Part shown: piece after piece, positions 1 to 4,890 of the stretch
How positions within the stretch are numbered: position 1 is the stretch's first letter
How the letters are laid out: every line of letters begins with the position of its first letter
Origin: an uncultured delta proteobacterium
Lineage (GTDB): Bacteria; RBG-13-61-14; DRUE01
Assembly (NCBI GenBank): GCA_903897985.1
Contig: CAIUDS010000262.1
Coordinates: 1-5,039 of the forward strand
Direction of reading: 5' to 3'
Length of the DNA stretch: 5,039 nucleotides
Position numbers and translations under genes: made by a program
Notes under the pieces: generated by a model
The model's database searches: none
Seen by the model: only the letters and a program-made list of their open reading frames with translations
What the model was told of the DNA's origin: nothing

Positions 1-615
1 CATGATCCGAATCAGGGCTTGAGCCGGGACCAGTTCGCGGGTGATGTTGGTGATCAGGTTTCCGAAACGGTCAATATGGATGACTTGTCCGAGCACCCGG
101 TCGGATTTTATTTCGGGCTTGGGCCGGGGCAACTGCACGGCGTCGTAAATCGTTTTGCCGAGGCTGCTCGGCGCGACGCCCTTGGCCAGGTGGGCGGAAA
201 CCGGGGCGAAGACATCGCGGGCGTGAAAGGTCTGGCTGACATTATTGAGGAAGAATTCGGGCCGGTCGAGATGGAAGACTTTTGCAGATGGGGCGAGGAA
301 ATCGGTGAAGATGCCGTTATCGGGACCGACCAGGAATTGCTCCGGCGTCTGAACGAGGATGGCCCGGCGGGAAGTTCCCACGCCCGGGTCCACCACGGCG
401 AGGTGGACGGTTTCTTTTGGGAAATAAGGGACCGAGGTCAGGAGCAGATATCCGGCTTCGGTGATGTTCTGGGGCTGGATGTTATGGGAGATGTCAACGA
501 TGACCGCGTCGGGGAAAATGGCGAGCATGACTCCTTTGATGATTCCGACATAGGCGTCATGGAGTCCGAAGTCGGAGGTCAGGGTGATGATGCCGGAACG
601 GGCTATACTTTCCAT
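1..615 (-). CDS. S-adenosylmethionine hydrolase (SAM hydroxide adenosyltransferase, DUF62 family), C-terminus cut by window edge
   Basis: The first 205 codons are present; family members are usually about 250-280 residues, so roughly the last quarter lies beyond the left edge. Seen: an N-terminal TSDFG (residues 13-17) with AYVGIIKGV after it, VDISH (40-44), VVDPGVGTSRR (74-84), VGPDNGIF (96-103), TFHARDVFAP (129-138) and HIDRFGNLITNI near the visible end. From the family, D76, R83 and H131 match the Asp-Arg-His set thought to activate water, splitting SAM into adenosine and methionine. Enzymes of this fold also include chlorinases and fluorinases, but the DPGVGTxRR and FHxRDxFAP signatures favour the hydrolase. 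It is probably cytoplasmic. The ATG at 613-615 lies inside the end of the exonuclease gene (13-base overlap) and has only a weak SD, so translation is probably coupled to the upstream gene. Family assignment is firm; the physiological reason for destroying SAM is not known. Confidence 0.9.
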   Translation of the reverse strand, partial: MESIARSGIITLTSDFGLHDAYVGIIKGVMLAIFPDAVIVDISHNIQPQNITEAGYLLLTSVPYFPKETVHLAVVDPGVGTSRRAILVQTPEQFLVGPDNGIFTDFLAPSAKVFHLDRPEFFLNNVSQTFHARDVFAPVSAHLAKGVAPSSLGKTIYDAVQLPRPKPEIKSDRVLGQVIHIDRFGNLITNITRELVPAQALIRIM

Positions 616-1307
616 AAGGCTTTGGCTTTCTTGATGGGCATGGACTCGAGCTGTTGGAGCTCGGCAAAAGTCCGGATCCCGATTTTCTGGGACAGCTCCA
701 GCAGGGAGAGGAACGCGCGGGCGCAAACCCAGGCGTCTCCGAGGGCGCGGTGGCGGCTGGAGGGCCCGGTGGCGCGGCCGAATTCGAGGCCGAAATAATC
801 GGCGATGCTGTCGAGGGAATGCCCGCGGCAGTCGAAGATCAGCCGTCGACTGAGCCGGACGGTGCAGAGGGAGTCGGTCTCGAGGGGCTTAAGGCCGAGA
901 AGGCTGACCTCTTGGTCAATGAAGTTGCGGTCGAAGTTGACGCTGTGGGCGACGAACACGCCGCTTTTCAAATGGGAGCGGAGCCAGGGAAAAACTTCCT
1001 CGGACCCGGGGGCCGCGGAGATCATCTGGTTGGTGATGCCGGTGAGTTGCTGGATCCAGATGGGAACCGCCAGGCCGGGGTTGACCAGGGTGTGAATGAC
1101 CCTTTGCATTTCGCCCTGATGAACCTTGATCGCGGCGACCTCGATCACGCGGTGCGAGCCTCCGAAGGACCCGGTGGTTTCCACATCCACCACCCAGAAC
1201 GGGACTTGCTCAAAGGGCTGAGCGGCCAGTTCCTCCGGTCCCATCCGGTCCCGGCTGAGCTTGGCCTCGATCAGGCCGCGCAGCTCGATTATTTTGGACT
1301 GGTTCAT
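603..1307 (-). CDS. DEDDh 3'-5' exonuclease, DNA polymerase III epsilon-like
   Basis: A 234-residue protein with the three Exo motifs of the DnaQ-like family. Exo I is VVDVETTG with D41 and E43, Exo II is AHSVNFDRNF with D126, and Exo III is HRALGDAW with H186 and D191. These are the metal-binding and catalytic residues of a DEDDh nuclease that removes nucleotides from 3' ends of DNA or RNA. The PGLAVPIWIQQLTGIT segment (77-92) is typical of the epsilon/PolC exonuclease group. The first 35 residues before Exo I are an extension rich in charged helix-forming residues. The protein has no polymerase, GIY-YIG or helicase domain, so it is a stand-alone nuclease. The catalytic polymerase subunit is not nearby, so I do not call it dnaQ. 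The ATG is 3 bases after the anti-sigma stop with no clear SD, which suggests coupled translation. Its product overlaps the SAM hydrolase start by 13 bases. The role could be proofreading, repair or RNA trimming; the sequence does not decide. Confidence 0.9.
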   Translation of the reverse strand: MNQSKIIELRGLIEAKLSRDRMGPEELAAQPFEQVPFWVVDVETTGSFGGSHRVIEVAAIKVHQGEMQRVIHTLVNPGLAVPIWIQQLTGITNQMISAAPGSEEVFPWLRSHLKSGVFVAHSVNFDRNFIDQEVSLLGLKPLETDSLCTVRLSRRLIFDCRGHSLDSIADYFGLEFGRATGPSSRHRALGDAWVCARAFLSLLELSQKIGIRTFAELQQLESMPIKKAKALWKV

Positions 1308-1310
1308 TTT

Positions 1311-1550
1311 TCACATGTTCAGCTTGGAGTTGAGGTAATGCCGGAGCCGGACCACCACATCCGGGGGCGGCTCCACCTCATTCACTTTTTTCAAAATGAA
1401 AATGGTCTTGACATAACTGGACACCAGCTCCGAGCAGAAGTTGCAGTTCTTAAGGTGACTCTTCATGGCCGCGGTCAACTCCGGCGACAGTTCGCCGTCC
1501 ACAAAATCCGCCAGATGCCGGTCCAACTCCTGACAACAAATTTCCGCCAT
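1311..1550 (-). CDS. Small zinc-finger anti-sigma-factor-like protein (zf-HC2 type)
   Basis: A 79-residue protein directly downstream of the ECF sigma gene with a 2-base gap. It has the zinc-binding anti-sigma signature: Cys at 5 or 6, then H32, C36 and C39 in an HxxxCxxC pattern, with the usual FVDGELS turn at 16-22. In the family, this domain clamps the ECF sigma factor and keeps it from core RNA polymerase. In RsrA/ChrR-type members, metal loss or thiol oxidation frees the sigma. Here there is no transmembrane segment and no periplasmic sensor domain after the finger, only a short PPPDVVVRLRHYL tail. It is therefore probably cytoplasmic and senses something inside the cell, or passes the signal through a partner. 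The start has a GGGG-rich SD overlapping the sigma stop codon. Function as an anti-sigma is inferred from domain and position; a structural or co-regulator role is possible. Confidence 0.87.
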   Translation of the reverse strand: MAEICCQELDRHLADFVDGELSPELTAAMKSHLKNCNFCSELVSSYVKTIFILKKVNEVEPPPDVVVRLRHYLNSKLNM

Positions 1551-1552
1551 CC

Positions 1553-2182
1553 TTATTCCCCTTCAAAAAGTTGTTTGTAAAAGTCCTCCAGCCGCCGGCG
1601 CAGGAACAGCCTTGCGCGATGCAGCCGGCTTTTGACCGCGGCCGGGCTCAAGCCCAGGAGTTTGCCGACCTCCTCCGTGCTCAAGCCGTCGAGGTCGCGG
1701 AGGATCACCACCATTTTGAATTCATCCGGCAATTTTTCCATGGCCTCGGTTATAATTTGGGTGGCTTCCTCGCTCAACAACTCATCATCCGGCCGGCGCG
1801 CCCAGTCCGACACGCCGCCCTTGCCGGTTTCCTCGTCAATCTTCCGCTCCATTTCCTCGAGCGGCAAGGTCTCGGCCCCGCGCTTCTCGCGCAGCTTCAT
1901 GAAAGTGGTATTGATGGCCACCCGGTAAAGCCAGCTGGAAAAGCTGGACTCGCCCTTGAAGGAATCCAATTTCTGGAACACTTTGAGAAATACTTCCTGA
2001 ATCACCTCTTCGGCGTCCTGCGAATTGTGCAGGATGCTCAAGGCCAGCCGGAAGACCCGCGAGTGATACCTTACCAGCAACTGGTCAATTATGCTCTTGT
2101 CGCCTTGCCGGTAAAGCTCAACCAGTTCCTGGTCGCTTAAGTCCTCCCGGGAGGTTTGCTTTTCTTTGCCGGGCTCGCTCAA
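1553..2182 (-). CDS. ECF (group 4) RNA polymerase sigma factor, RpoE-like
   Basis: A 209-residue sigma factor with only regions 2 and 4, the ECF layout. Region 2 spans about residues 36-100, with the RVFRLALSILHNSQDAEEVIQE helix pair around 42-63 and FSSWLYRVAINT at 81-92 for -10 recognition and melting. An acidic linker follows (about 101-145). Region 4 spans about 146-197, with the helix-turn-helix LSTEEVGKLLGLS and AAVKSRLHRAR that binds the -35 element. The start is TTG at 2180-2182: no ATG or GTG gives a full region 2, and a strong SD (GGGAGAGG) sits 7 bases upstream. The TTGA overlap with the lipoprotein stop couples the two genes. The next gene is its likely inhibitor. I see no clear ECF-type promoter before the operon, so autoregulation is not shown. 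Family call is firm; the signal and regulon are unknown. Confidence 0.95.
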   Translation of the reverse strand: MSEPGKEKQTSREDLSDQELVELYRQGDKSIIDQLLVRYHSRVFRLALSILHNSQDAEEVIQEVFLKVFQKLDSFKGESSFSSWLYRVAINTTFMKLREKRGAETLPLEEMERKIDEETGKGGVSDWARRPDDELLSEEATQIITEAMEKLPDEFKMVVILRDLDGLSTEEVGKLLGLSPAAVKSRLHRARLFLRRRLEDFYKQLFEGE

Positions 2183-2934
2183 TACTTTACCTCTCCCACA
2201 TTCAAGTATTTATCCGAGATCCAGCCCTGTTTGCCTGAACCCGGAATTTCCACAAAATAGATAACCTGCTCGGGCGAAAATAGCCGGCACCGGATAAATT
2301 TTACCCGGGCGCCGTTGGGGACCGTGTCAATGGGGTTTTTAAACTTGCCCTCCGGGGTAATTTCCGAATAGACCCGGACATCCCCCCACTGGCTGACATA
2401 TTCCGGGGGCGCCCGGACCTCGATGGTGCGGTCGGTCAAGATGCTCATATTGCGCGCCTGCTCGATCTCCTTGAGCAACTGGTCCGCTTCCGGGATCAGG
2501 GCCTGATAAGCCCCTTTCTGAAAGAGCGCCGCGTCCGCCCAGTAATGTTTGATCATGGGGTAATTGACCGGGTAAAGGGTTTCCAGCGCGTCCTTGGCCT
2601 GGTCCAGTTTCTGCCGGATCTGGGCGATCTGATCCTTCCAGGTTTTCAGCGACGACGCGGCTTGGTCCGCGGCCTGCTTGGCCAGGTCAATGGCCTTGGG
2701 GAAATCGCCTTTGGCCTTGGCCGCTTCGGCCTGGCTCATCAGGTTGCGGTAATAAATGGTCATGGTTTCCGGCGGATTCAGACTGACCAACTCGTCGTTG
2801 ACGCTTTTGGCCCGGGCGATTTCCGTGTCAACCTGCGCCGGGACCACCGTGGGTTTCGGCTCGCAGCCGGATAGCAAAACCCCTGCGGCCAGGATTAACC
2901 CCAGCCCTCCAGATATTATTCGATTTTTCCTCAT
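2179..2934 (-). CDS. SH3-domain lipoprotein with helical repeat region
   Basis: A 251-residue protein with a lipoprotein signal peptide: MRKNR, a hydrophobic stretch (about 6-21) and the lipobox LLSGC, with C24 as the lipidated residue. Residues about 36-165 are alanine-, lysine- and glutamate-rich helices, probably coiled coil, including the GDFPKAIDLAKQA segment that resembles a TPR-like or DUF4398-like helix pair. The C-terminus (about 183-246) looks like a bacterial SH3 domain: VRVYSE, a NGARVKFIRC strand and the closing GWISDKYLNV. In the family, SH3b domains often bind cell wall peptides. The protein is therefore expected to be anchored in a membrane facing the cell wall. As first gene of the sigma-factor operon it may be an envelope sensor or product of the same response; that is inference. 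The start ATG is fixed by an in-frame TGA at 2938-2940 only one codon upstream. There is no SD, in line with a leaderless mRNA. Confidence 0.85.
   Translation of the reverse strand: MRKNRIISGGLGLILAAGVLLSGCEPKPTVVPAQVDTEIARAKSVNDELVSLNPPETMTIYYRNLMSQAEAAKAKGDFPKAIDLAKQAADQAASSLKTWKDQIAQIRQKLDQAKDALETLYPVNYPMIKHYWADAALFQKGAYQALIPEADQLLKEIEQARNMSILTDRTIEVRAPPEYVSQWGDVRVYSEITPEGKFKNPIDTVPNGARVKFIRCRLFSPEQVIYFVEIPGSGKQGWISDKYLNVGEVKY
2190..2197 (-). promoter_or_regulatory. Shine-Dalgarno site deciding the TTG start of the sigma gene
   Basis: GGGAGAGG on the minus strand lies inside the end of the lipoprotein gene, 7 bases before TTG at 2180-2182. It is the strongest SD in the operon and supports the TTG start, which has no ATG alternative that keeps region 2. 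Confidence 0.75.
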
Positions 2935-2942
2935 AATTCATC

Positions 2943-2971
2943 ATTATAGACCGGGCCGGGGCAATTTTCAA
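2943..2971 (-). promoter_or_regulatory. Sigma70-type promoter of the lipoprotein-sigma operon
   Basis: On the minus strand, TTGAAA (2966-2971) and TATAAT (2943-2948) are separated by exactly 17 bases. The -10 ends 8 bases before the ATG at 2934, so transcription should begin at about 2934-2937, at or within a few bases of the start codon. This gives a housekeeping promoter for the five-gene operon and explains the missing SD. Confidence 0.8.
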
Positions 2972-2989
2972 TTTTTAGCCGTTGATCGG

Positions 2990-3016
2990 AACCGGCTGAC
3001 ATTTTCCCGGCCGGTT
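2990..3016. repeat. Inverted repeat between divergent promoters
   Basis: AACCGGC (2990-2996) and GCCGGTT (3010-3016) form perfect 7-base arms around 13 bases. The right arm enters the -35 box of the tRNA promoter. In the same place, CCGGCTGACA (2992-3001) and CCGGTTGACA (3011-3020) form an imperfect direct repeat with a 19-base period. It could be a regulator binding site or chance in GC-rich DNA. Confidence 0.4.
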
Positions 3017-3042
3017 GACAATCCGCGATTATTTTTTATACT
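3015..3042 (+). promoter_or_regulatory. Sigma70-type promoter of tRNA-Glu
   Basis: A perfect TTGACA (3015-3020), a 16-base spacer and TATACT (3037-3042). Start of transcription is expected near 3049, about 10 bases before the mature tRNA end at 3059. This is a strong promoter, as expected for a tRNA, and it is divergent from the operon promoter. Confidence 0.8.
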
Positions 3043-3058
3043 CTAGGCAATCCCGAGG

Positions 3059-3133
3059 GTCCCCATCGTCTAGCCTGGTCTAGGACATCGGGCTTTCAAT
3101 CCGGTAACGCGGGTTCAAATCCCGCTGGGGACA
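3059..3133 (+). tRNA. tRNA-Glu (anticodon UUC)
   Basis: A full cloverleaf can be folded by eye. The acceptor stem GTCCCCA (3059-3065) pairs with TGGGGAC (3126-3132), with A3133 as discriminator. The D stem is GTC/GAC with loop GG at 3077-3078. The anticodon stem is TCGGG/TCCGG with G-T pairs at both ends, and loop CTTTCAA puts the anticodon TTC at 3095-3097. The variable loop is 4 bases. The T arm is GCGGG-TTCAAAT-CCCGC (3109-3125). The 3' CCA is not encoded and must be added by CCA-adding enzyme. The gene serves as an integration site: the integrase frame overlaps its 3' half on the other strand. Confidence 0.95.
3096..3133. other. Probable attachment site (att) in the 3' half of tRNA-Glu
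   Basis: The integrase frame enters the tRNA at its 3' end and stops in the anticodon loop, and no other gene lies between. In tRNA-targeting elements, the crossover usually falls in the anticodon or T loop, and the element carries a copy of the tRNA 3' end so that the gene stays whole. The block marked is the part shared by both; the exact core cannot be set because the second att copy is outside the window. Confidence 0.65.
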
Positions 3134-4367
3134 CTCTTAAACCGCTTGATTCCATTGCCATTCCCAGGACGGCCATTTTCGGTTGTGCTTGGGTTATGCT
3201 TTCAGGCTCAAAATTTATGGAGTTCCCAATCTGCTCCACGATCCCGGCCTTCCGGTCCCACCTGCTCCGGCCATAGACATTCATGGTCATGTTTGGGGAA
3301 AGATGCCGCGCCAAGTCCATAGCCTCTTTCACGGACGCGCCGGAATCCAGGACCAGGTTGACATAGGTGGTCCGCAAGGAATGAAAATCAACCTTGCCGC
3401 CCGGTCCCTTCTCCGGGATGCCAGCCCGCTTCAAATCCACTCGCAAGACAATGGCGGGCCAGTTCGGGACATGGAGCAGGGGAGCGGACGGGTCCCGGCC
3501 CTGGGCGGCATCTGCCAGCCTTTTGAGCAGGCCGGACGGGAGCGGTTGGAAGCCGGCCCGCCTATTCTTGGTCCAGGCCGCGTCAAGGTGAAGCCCGCCG
3601 CCGTCCAGGTCCAAATGGGAAACCTCCAGGCTGGCAATTTCCTTGCGCCGCAAGCCGGTGAAAATCGCCGTCTCATACAAAAGCCGCCATTCAGGACGGC
3701 AAGTTTCCAGCAGGGCCTTGACCTCTGCTCCGGTCATGGCCCGCCGGATAGTCCGGGGAGTGCTGTCATATCCCTTCAAGTGCTCAAGCGGATTTTTTTC
3801 CAGGTATCCGCGCTCCACCGCCCAAATGCAAAAAGCGAAAAGCCCTTCCCGATAATTGCCCTGGGTCTTAGGCGCGCATCCCTCTTGCTGTTTGACCTGT
3901 AAAACCTTCTCCGCCCGGACCAGGATTCCCGCCGCGCTCAAATCGCCCAGAGTTTGAAGATTCAGATTTTTTGCCCAAAAGTTCAAAAGCCATTCGCGCA
4001 TCCGGGCATGACCTTCCCCCCAGGGCCTTCCCCCGCGTCCGCCGTGCGCTTTCCCTTCCGCAAGATATTCCGCGCATACATCGGCAAAGGGGCGGGAAGC
4101 GTGTTGGTCCGCGCATCGGGGAGCGGGCCGGATGCCCATCTTGATTTGATCTTGGACGGACTGAAGCTGGACCGCCATAATTGCCGTTCGCGCCTCTGAA
4201 GCCATGCCGGTCCCGATCTTCCGGCGGCCCGCAAAATCGGTGTATGAGAATCGCCAGCGCGGATGGGGAATTTTCCGGCCCTTGCTGTCCAGGACATAGA
4301 CGCGCCGTTTCTTTTCAGGATCGGACGGGTCAATTTTCATTTGATAGGTTCGGAAAATATACGCCAT
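3096..4367 (-). CDS. int: Tyrosine recombinase/integrase of a tRNA-integrated element
   Basis: A 423-residue phage-type integrase. All six catalytic residues are seen: R240 in TGLRR, K267 in WTKNRR, H329 and R332 in FHSLRTTY, H355 in LARHLSPN and the nucleophile Y365 in MNVYGRS. The N-terminal part holds an arm-binding-like region (about 1-60, WRFSYTDFAGRRKIGTG) and a core-binding helical domain (about 92-195). I chose ATG at 4365-4367, although the frame is open for 27 more codons. GGGGGAG lies 5 bases upstream, and the extension would overlap a ribbon-helix-helix gene. The last 12 codons, from the SPAGFEPALPD tail, are antisense to tRNA-Glu, a classic sign of a tRNA-sited integrase. It is translated 2 bases after the ribbon-helix-helix stop, so the two are coupled. 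It should catalyse site-specific insertion at, and with an excisionase removal from, the tRNA. Confidence 0.95.
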   Translation of the reverse strand: MAYIFRTYQMKIDPSDPEKKRRVYVLDSKGRKIPHPRWRFSYTDFAGRRKIGTGMASEARTAIMAVQLQSVQDQIKMGIRPAPRCADQHASRPFADVCAEYLAEGKAHGGRGGRPWGEGHARMREWLLNFWAKNLNLQTLGDLSAAGILVRAEKVLQVKQQEGCAPKTQGNYREGLFAFCIWAVERGYLEKNPLEHLKGYDSTPRTIRRAMTGAEVKALLETCRPEWRLLYETAIFTGLRRKEIASLEVSHLDLDGGGLHLDAAWTKNRRAGFQPLPSGLLKRLADAAQGRDPSAPLLHVPNWPAIVLRVDLKRAGIPEKGPGGKVDFHSLRTTYVNLVLDSGASVKEAMDLARHLSPNMTMNVYGRSRWDRKAGIVEQIGNSINFEPESITQAQPKMAVLGMAMESSGLRVSPAGFEPALPD

Positions 4368-4369
4368 TT

Positions 4370-4540
4370 TCACTCCCCCTTTTTCAGTTTTTCCCGGATC
4401 ACCGCGCTCAAGGTCAATCCCGACCGCCGCGCTTCGCGTTCCAGCCATTTCCTTTCCGCTTCATTAAGGCGGATCCTCATAACCTTTGACCGCCGTTTGG
4501 ACGGCTCCATAGGTGGACGGCCCATTTTGCTTTTTTCCAT
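4370..4540 (-). CDS. Small ribbon-helix-helix DNA-binding protein
   Basis: A 56-residue, strongly basic protein that a length cutoff easily misses. It reads MEKSKMGRPP at the start, then a strand VMRIRLNE (20-27), helix A AERKWLEREARRSG (28-41) and helix B LTLSAVIREKLKK (42-54). This is the strand-helix-helix layout of CopG/Arc-type repressors, which dimerise and place a two-stranded ribbon in the DNA groove. The stop is 2 bases before the integrase ATG, so it is co-expressed with it. A perfect-consensus promoter and a palindrome lie directly upstream, which suggests that it represses its own gene and int. ATG at 4538-4540 is preceded by GGGAG at 4 bases, but the predicted transcript would begin at or after this site. 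Alternatives are a relaxosome accessory protein or an antitoxin; no relaxase or toxin is visible, so a regulator is preferred. Confidence 0.82.
   Translation of the reverse strand: MEKSKMGRPPMEPSKRRSKVMRIRLNEAERKWLEREARRSGLTLSAVIREKLKKGE
4373..4379 (-). promoter_or_regulatory. Shine-Dalgarno site deciding the integrase start
   Basis: GGGGGAG is 5 bases before the ATG at 4367 and lies within the end of the ribbon-helix-helix gene. It favours this start over an upstream in-frame ATG at 4448. Confidence 0.75.
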
Positions 4541-4550
4541 TTCACTCCCG

Positions 4551-4579
4551 ATTATACATCATGTAGTCCAGTTTGTCAA
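4551..4579 (-). promoter_or_regulatory. Perfect-consensus sigma70 promoter of the RHH-integrase pair
   Basis: On the minus strand, TTGACA (4574-4579) and TATAAT (4551-4556) are exactly 17 bases apart: a full consensus match. The -35 overlaps the TGA stop of the helix-turn-helix gene. Transcription should begin near 4544, about 4 bases before the ribbon-helix-helix ATG. Confidence 0.87.
4555..4565. promoter_or_regulatory. Candidate operator palindrome in the RHH-int promoter
   Basis: TACAT-C-ATGTA is a perfect 5-base-arm palindrome that covers the upstream edge of the -10 and the adjacent spacer. Binding here would block RNA polymerase. The likely binder is the ribbon-helix-helix protein or the helix-turn-helix protein. 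The arms are short, so chance cannot be excluded. Confidence 0.5.
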
Positions 4580-4878
4580 GAGGGAAACTTTGCCAGGCGC
4601 AAGATTTCTCTTTTCGCTTCCCGTTCGGCCTGCTCTGCCCGGTCTTGAATCCAGGCCCGGACCCGCCCGGCAAGCCATACCGACCGGCCGGCCTGCCTGA
4701 TTCCGGGCGGGAGTTCGCCTCTTTGCGCCATGCGCCGGAGTGTTTTTTCATGGACTCCCAGGGCGTGGGCCAGGGCGCGGGCGTCCAATTCCGCCGCATC
4801 GGGCAGGGCCGCAAGCTCTACCAGACAAACTCCGGCTTCCGAGCGTTCGCATTTTCCCAAAGGTTCAAGTTCGCTCAT
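4576..4878 (-). CDS. AlpA/excisionase-like helix-turn-helix protein
   Basis: A 100-residue protein with a MerR-type winged helix-turn-helix of the kind found in AlpA regulators and phage excisionases. The core is LDARALAHALGVHEKTLRRM (31-50), then AQRGELPPGIR (51-61) and the wing QAGRSVWLAGRVRAWIQDR (62-80). A charged helix (about 81-97) closes the protein. Such proteins bind near att sites and bend DNA to steer excision, or switch on integrase genes. The position just before the RHH-int pair fits either role. The ATG at 4876-4878 has a clear SD (AGGAG, 6 bases away) right after the stop of the upstream gene. Two cysteines (10 and 18) are in an unusual N-terminal extension of about 30 residues. 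The stop overlaps the -35 of the next promoter. Excisionase versus transcription activator cannot be told apart from sequence alone. Confidence 0.8.
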   Translation of the reverse strand: MSELEPLGKCERSEAGVCLVELAALPDAAELDARALAHALGVHEKTLRRMAQRGELPPGIRQAGRSVWLAGRVRAWIQDRAEQAEREAKREILRLAKFPS

Positions 4879-4890
4879 TTTTATCTCCTG

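Noticed and set aside
19..798. Plus-strand open frame of 259 codons opposite the SAM hydrolase
   Set aside because: The minus strand encodes a well-conserved DUF62 protein with catalytic residues; the plus frame shows no domain and lacks an SD.
654..1580. Long plus-strand open frame of 308 codons across the exonuclease and anti-sigma genes
   Set aside because: It is antisense to genes with clear catalytic or zinc-binding motifs, has no SD, and its product is a low-complexity Gly/Glu/Asp/Ala protein typical of shadow frames in GC-rich DNA.
3183..3902. Plus-strand open frame of 239 codons opposite the integrase
   Set aside because: It is antisense to the catalytic domain of the integrase and shows no recognisable motif.
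4368..4448. 27-codon N-terminal extension of the integrase from ATG 4448
   Set aside because: It overlaps the ribbon-helix-helix gene in another frame, has no SD of its own, and a strong SD precedes the ATG at 4367.
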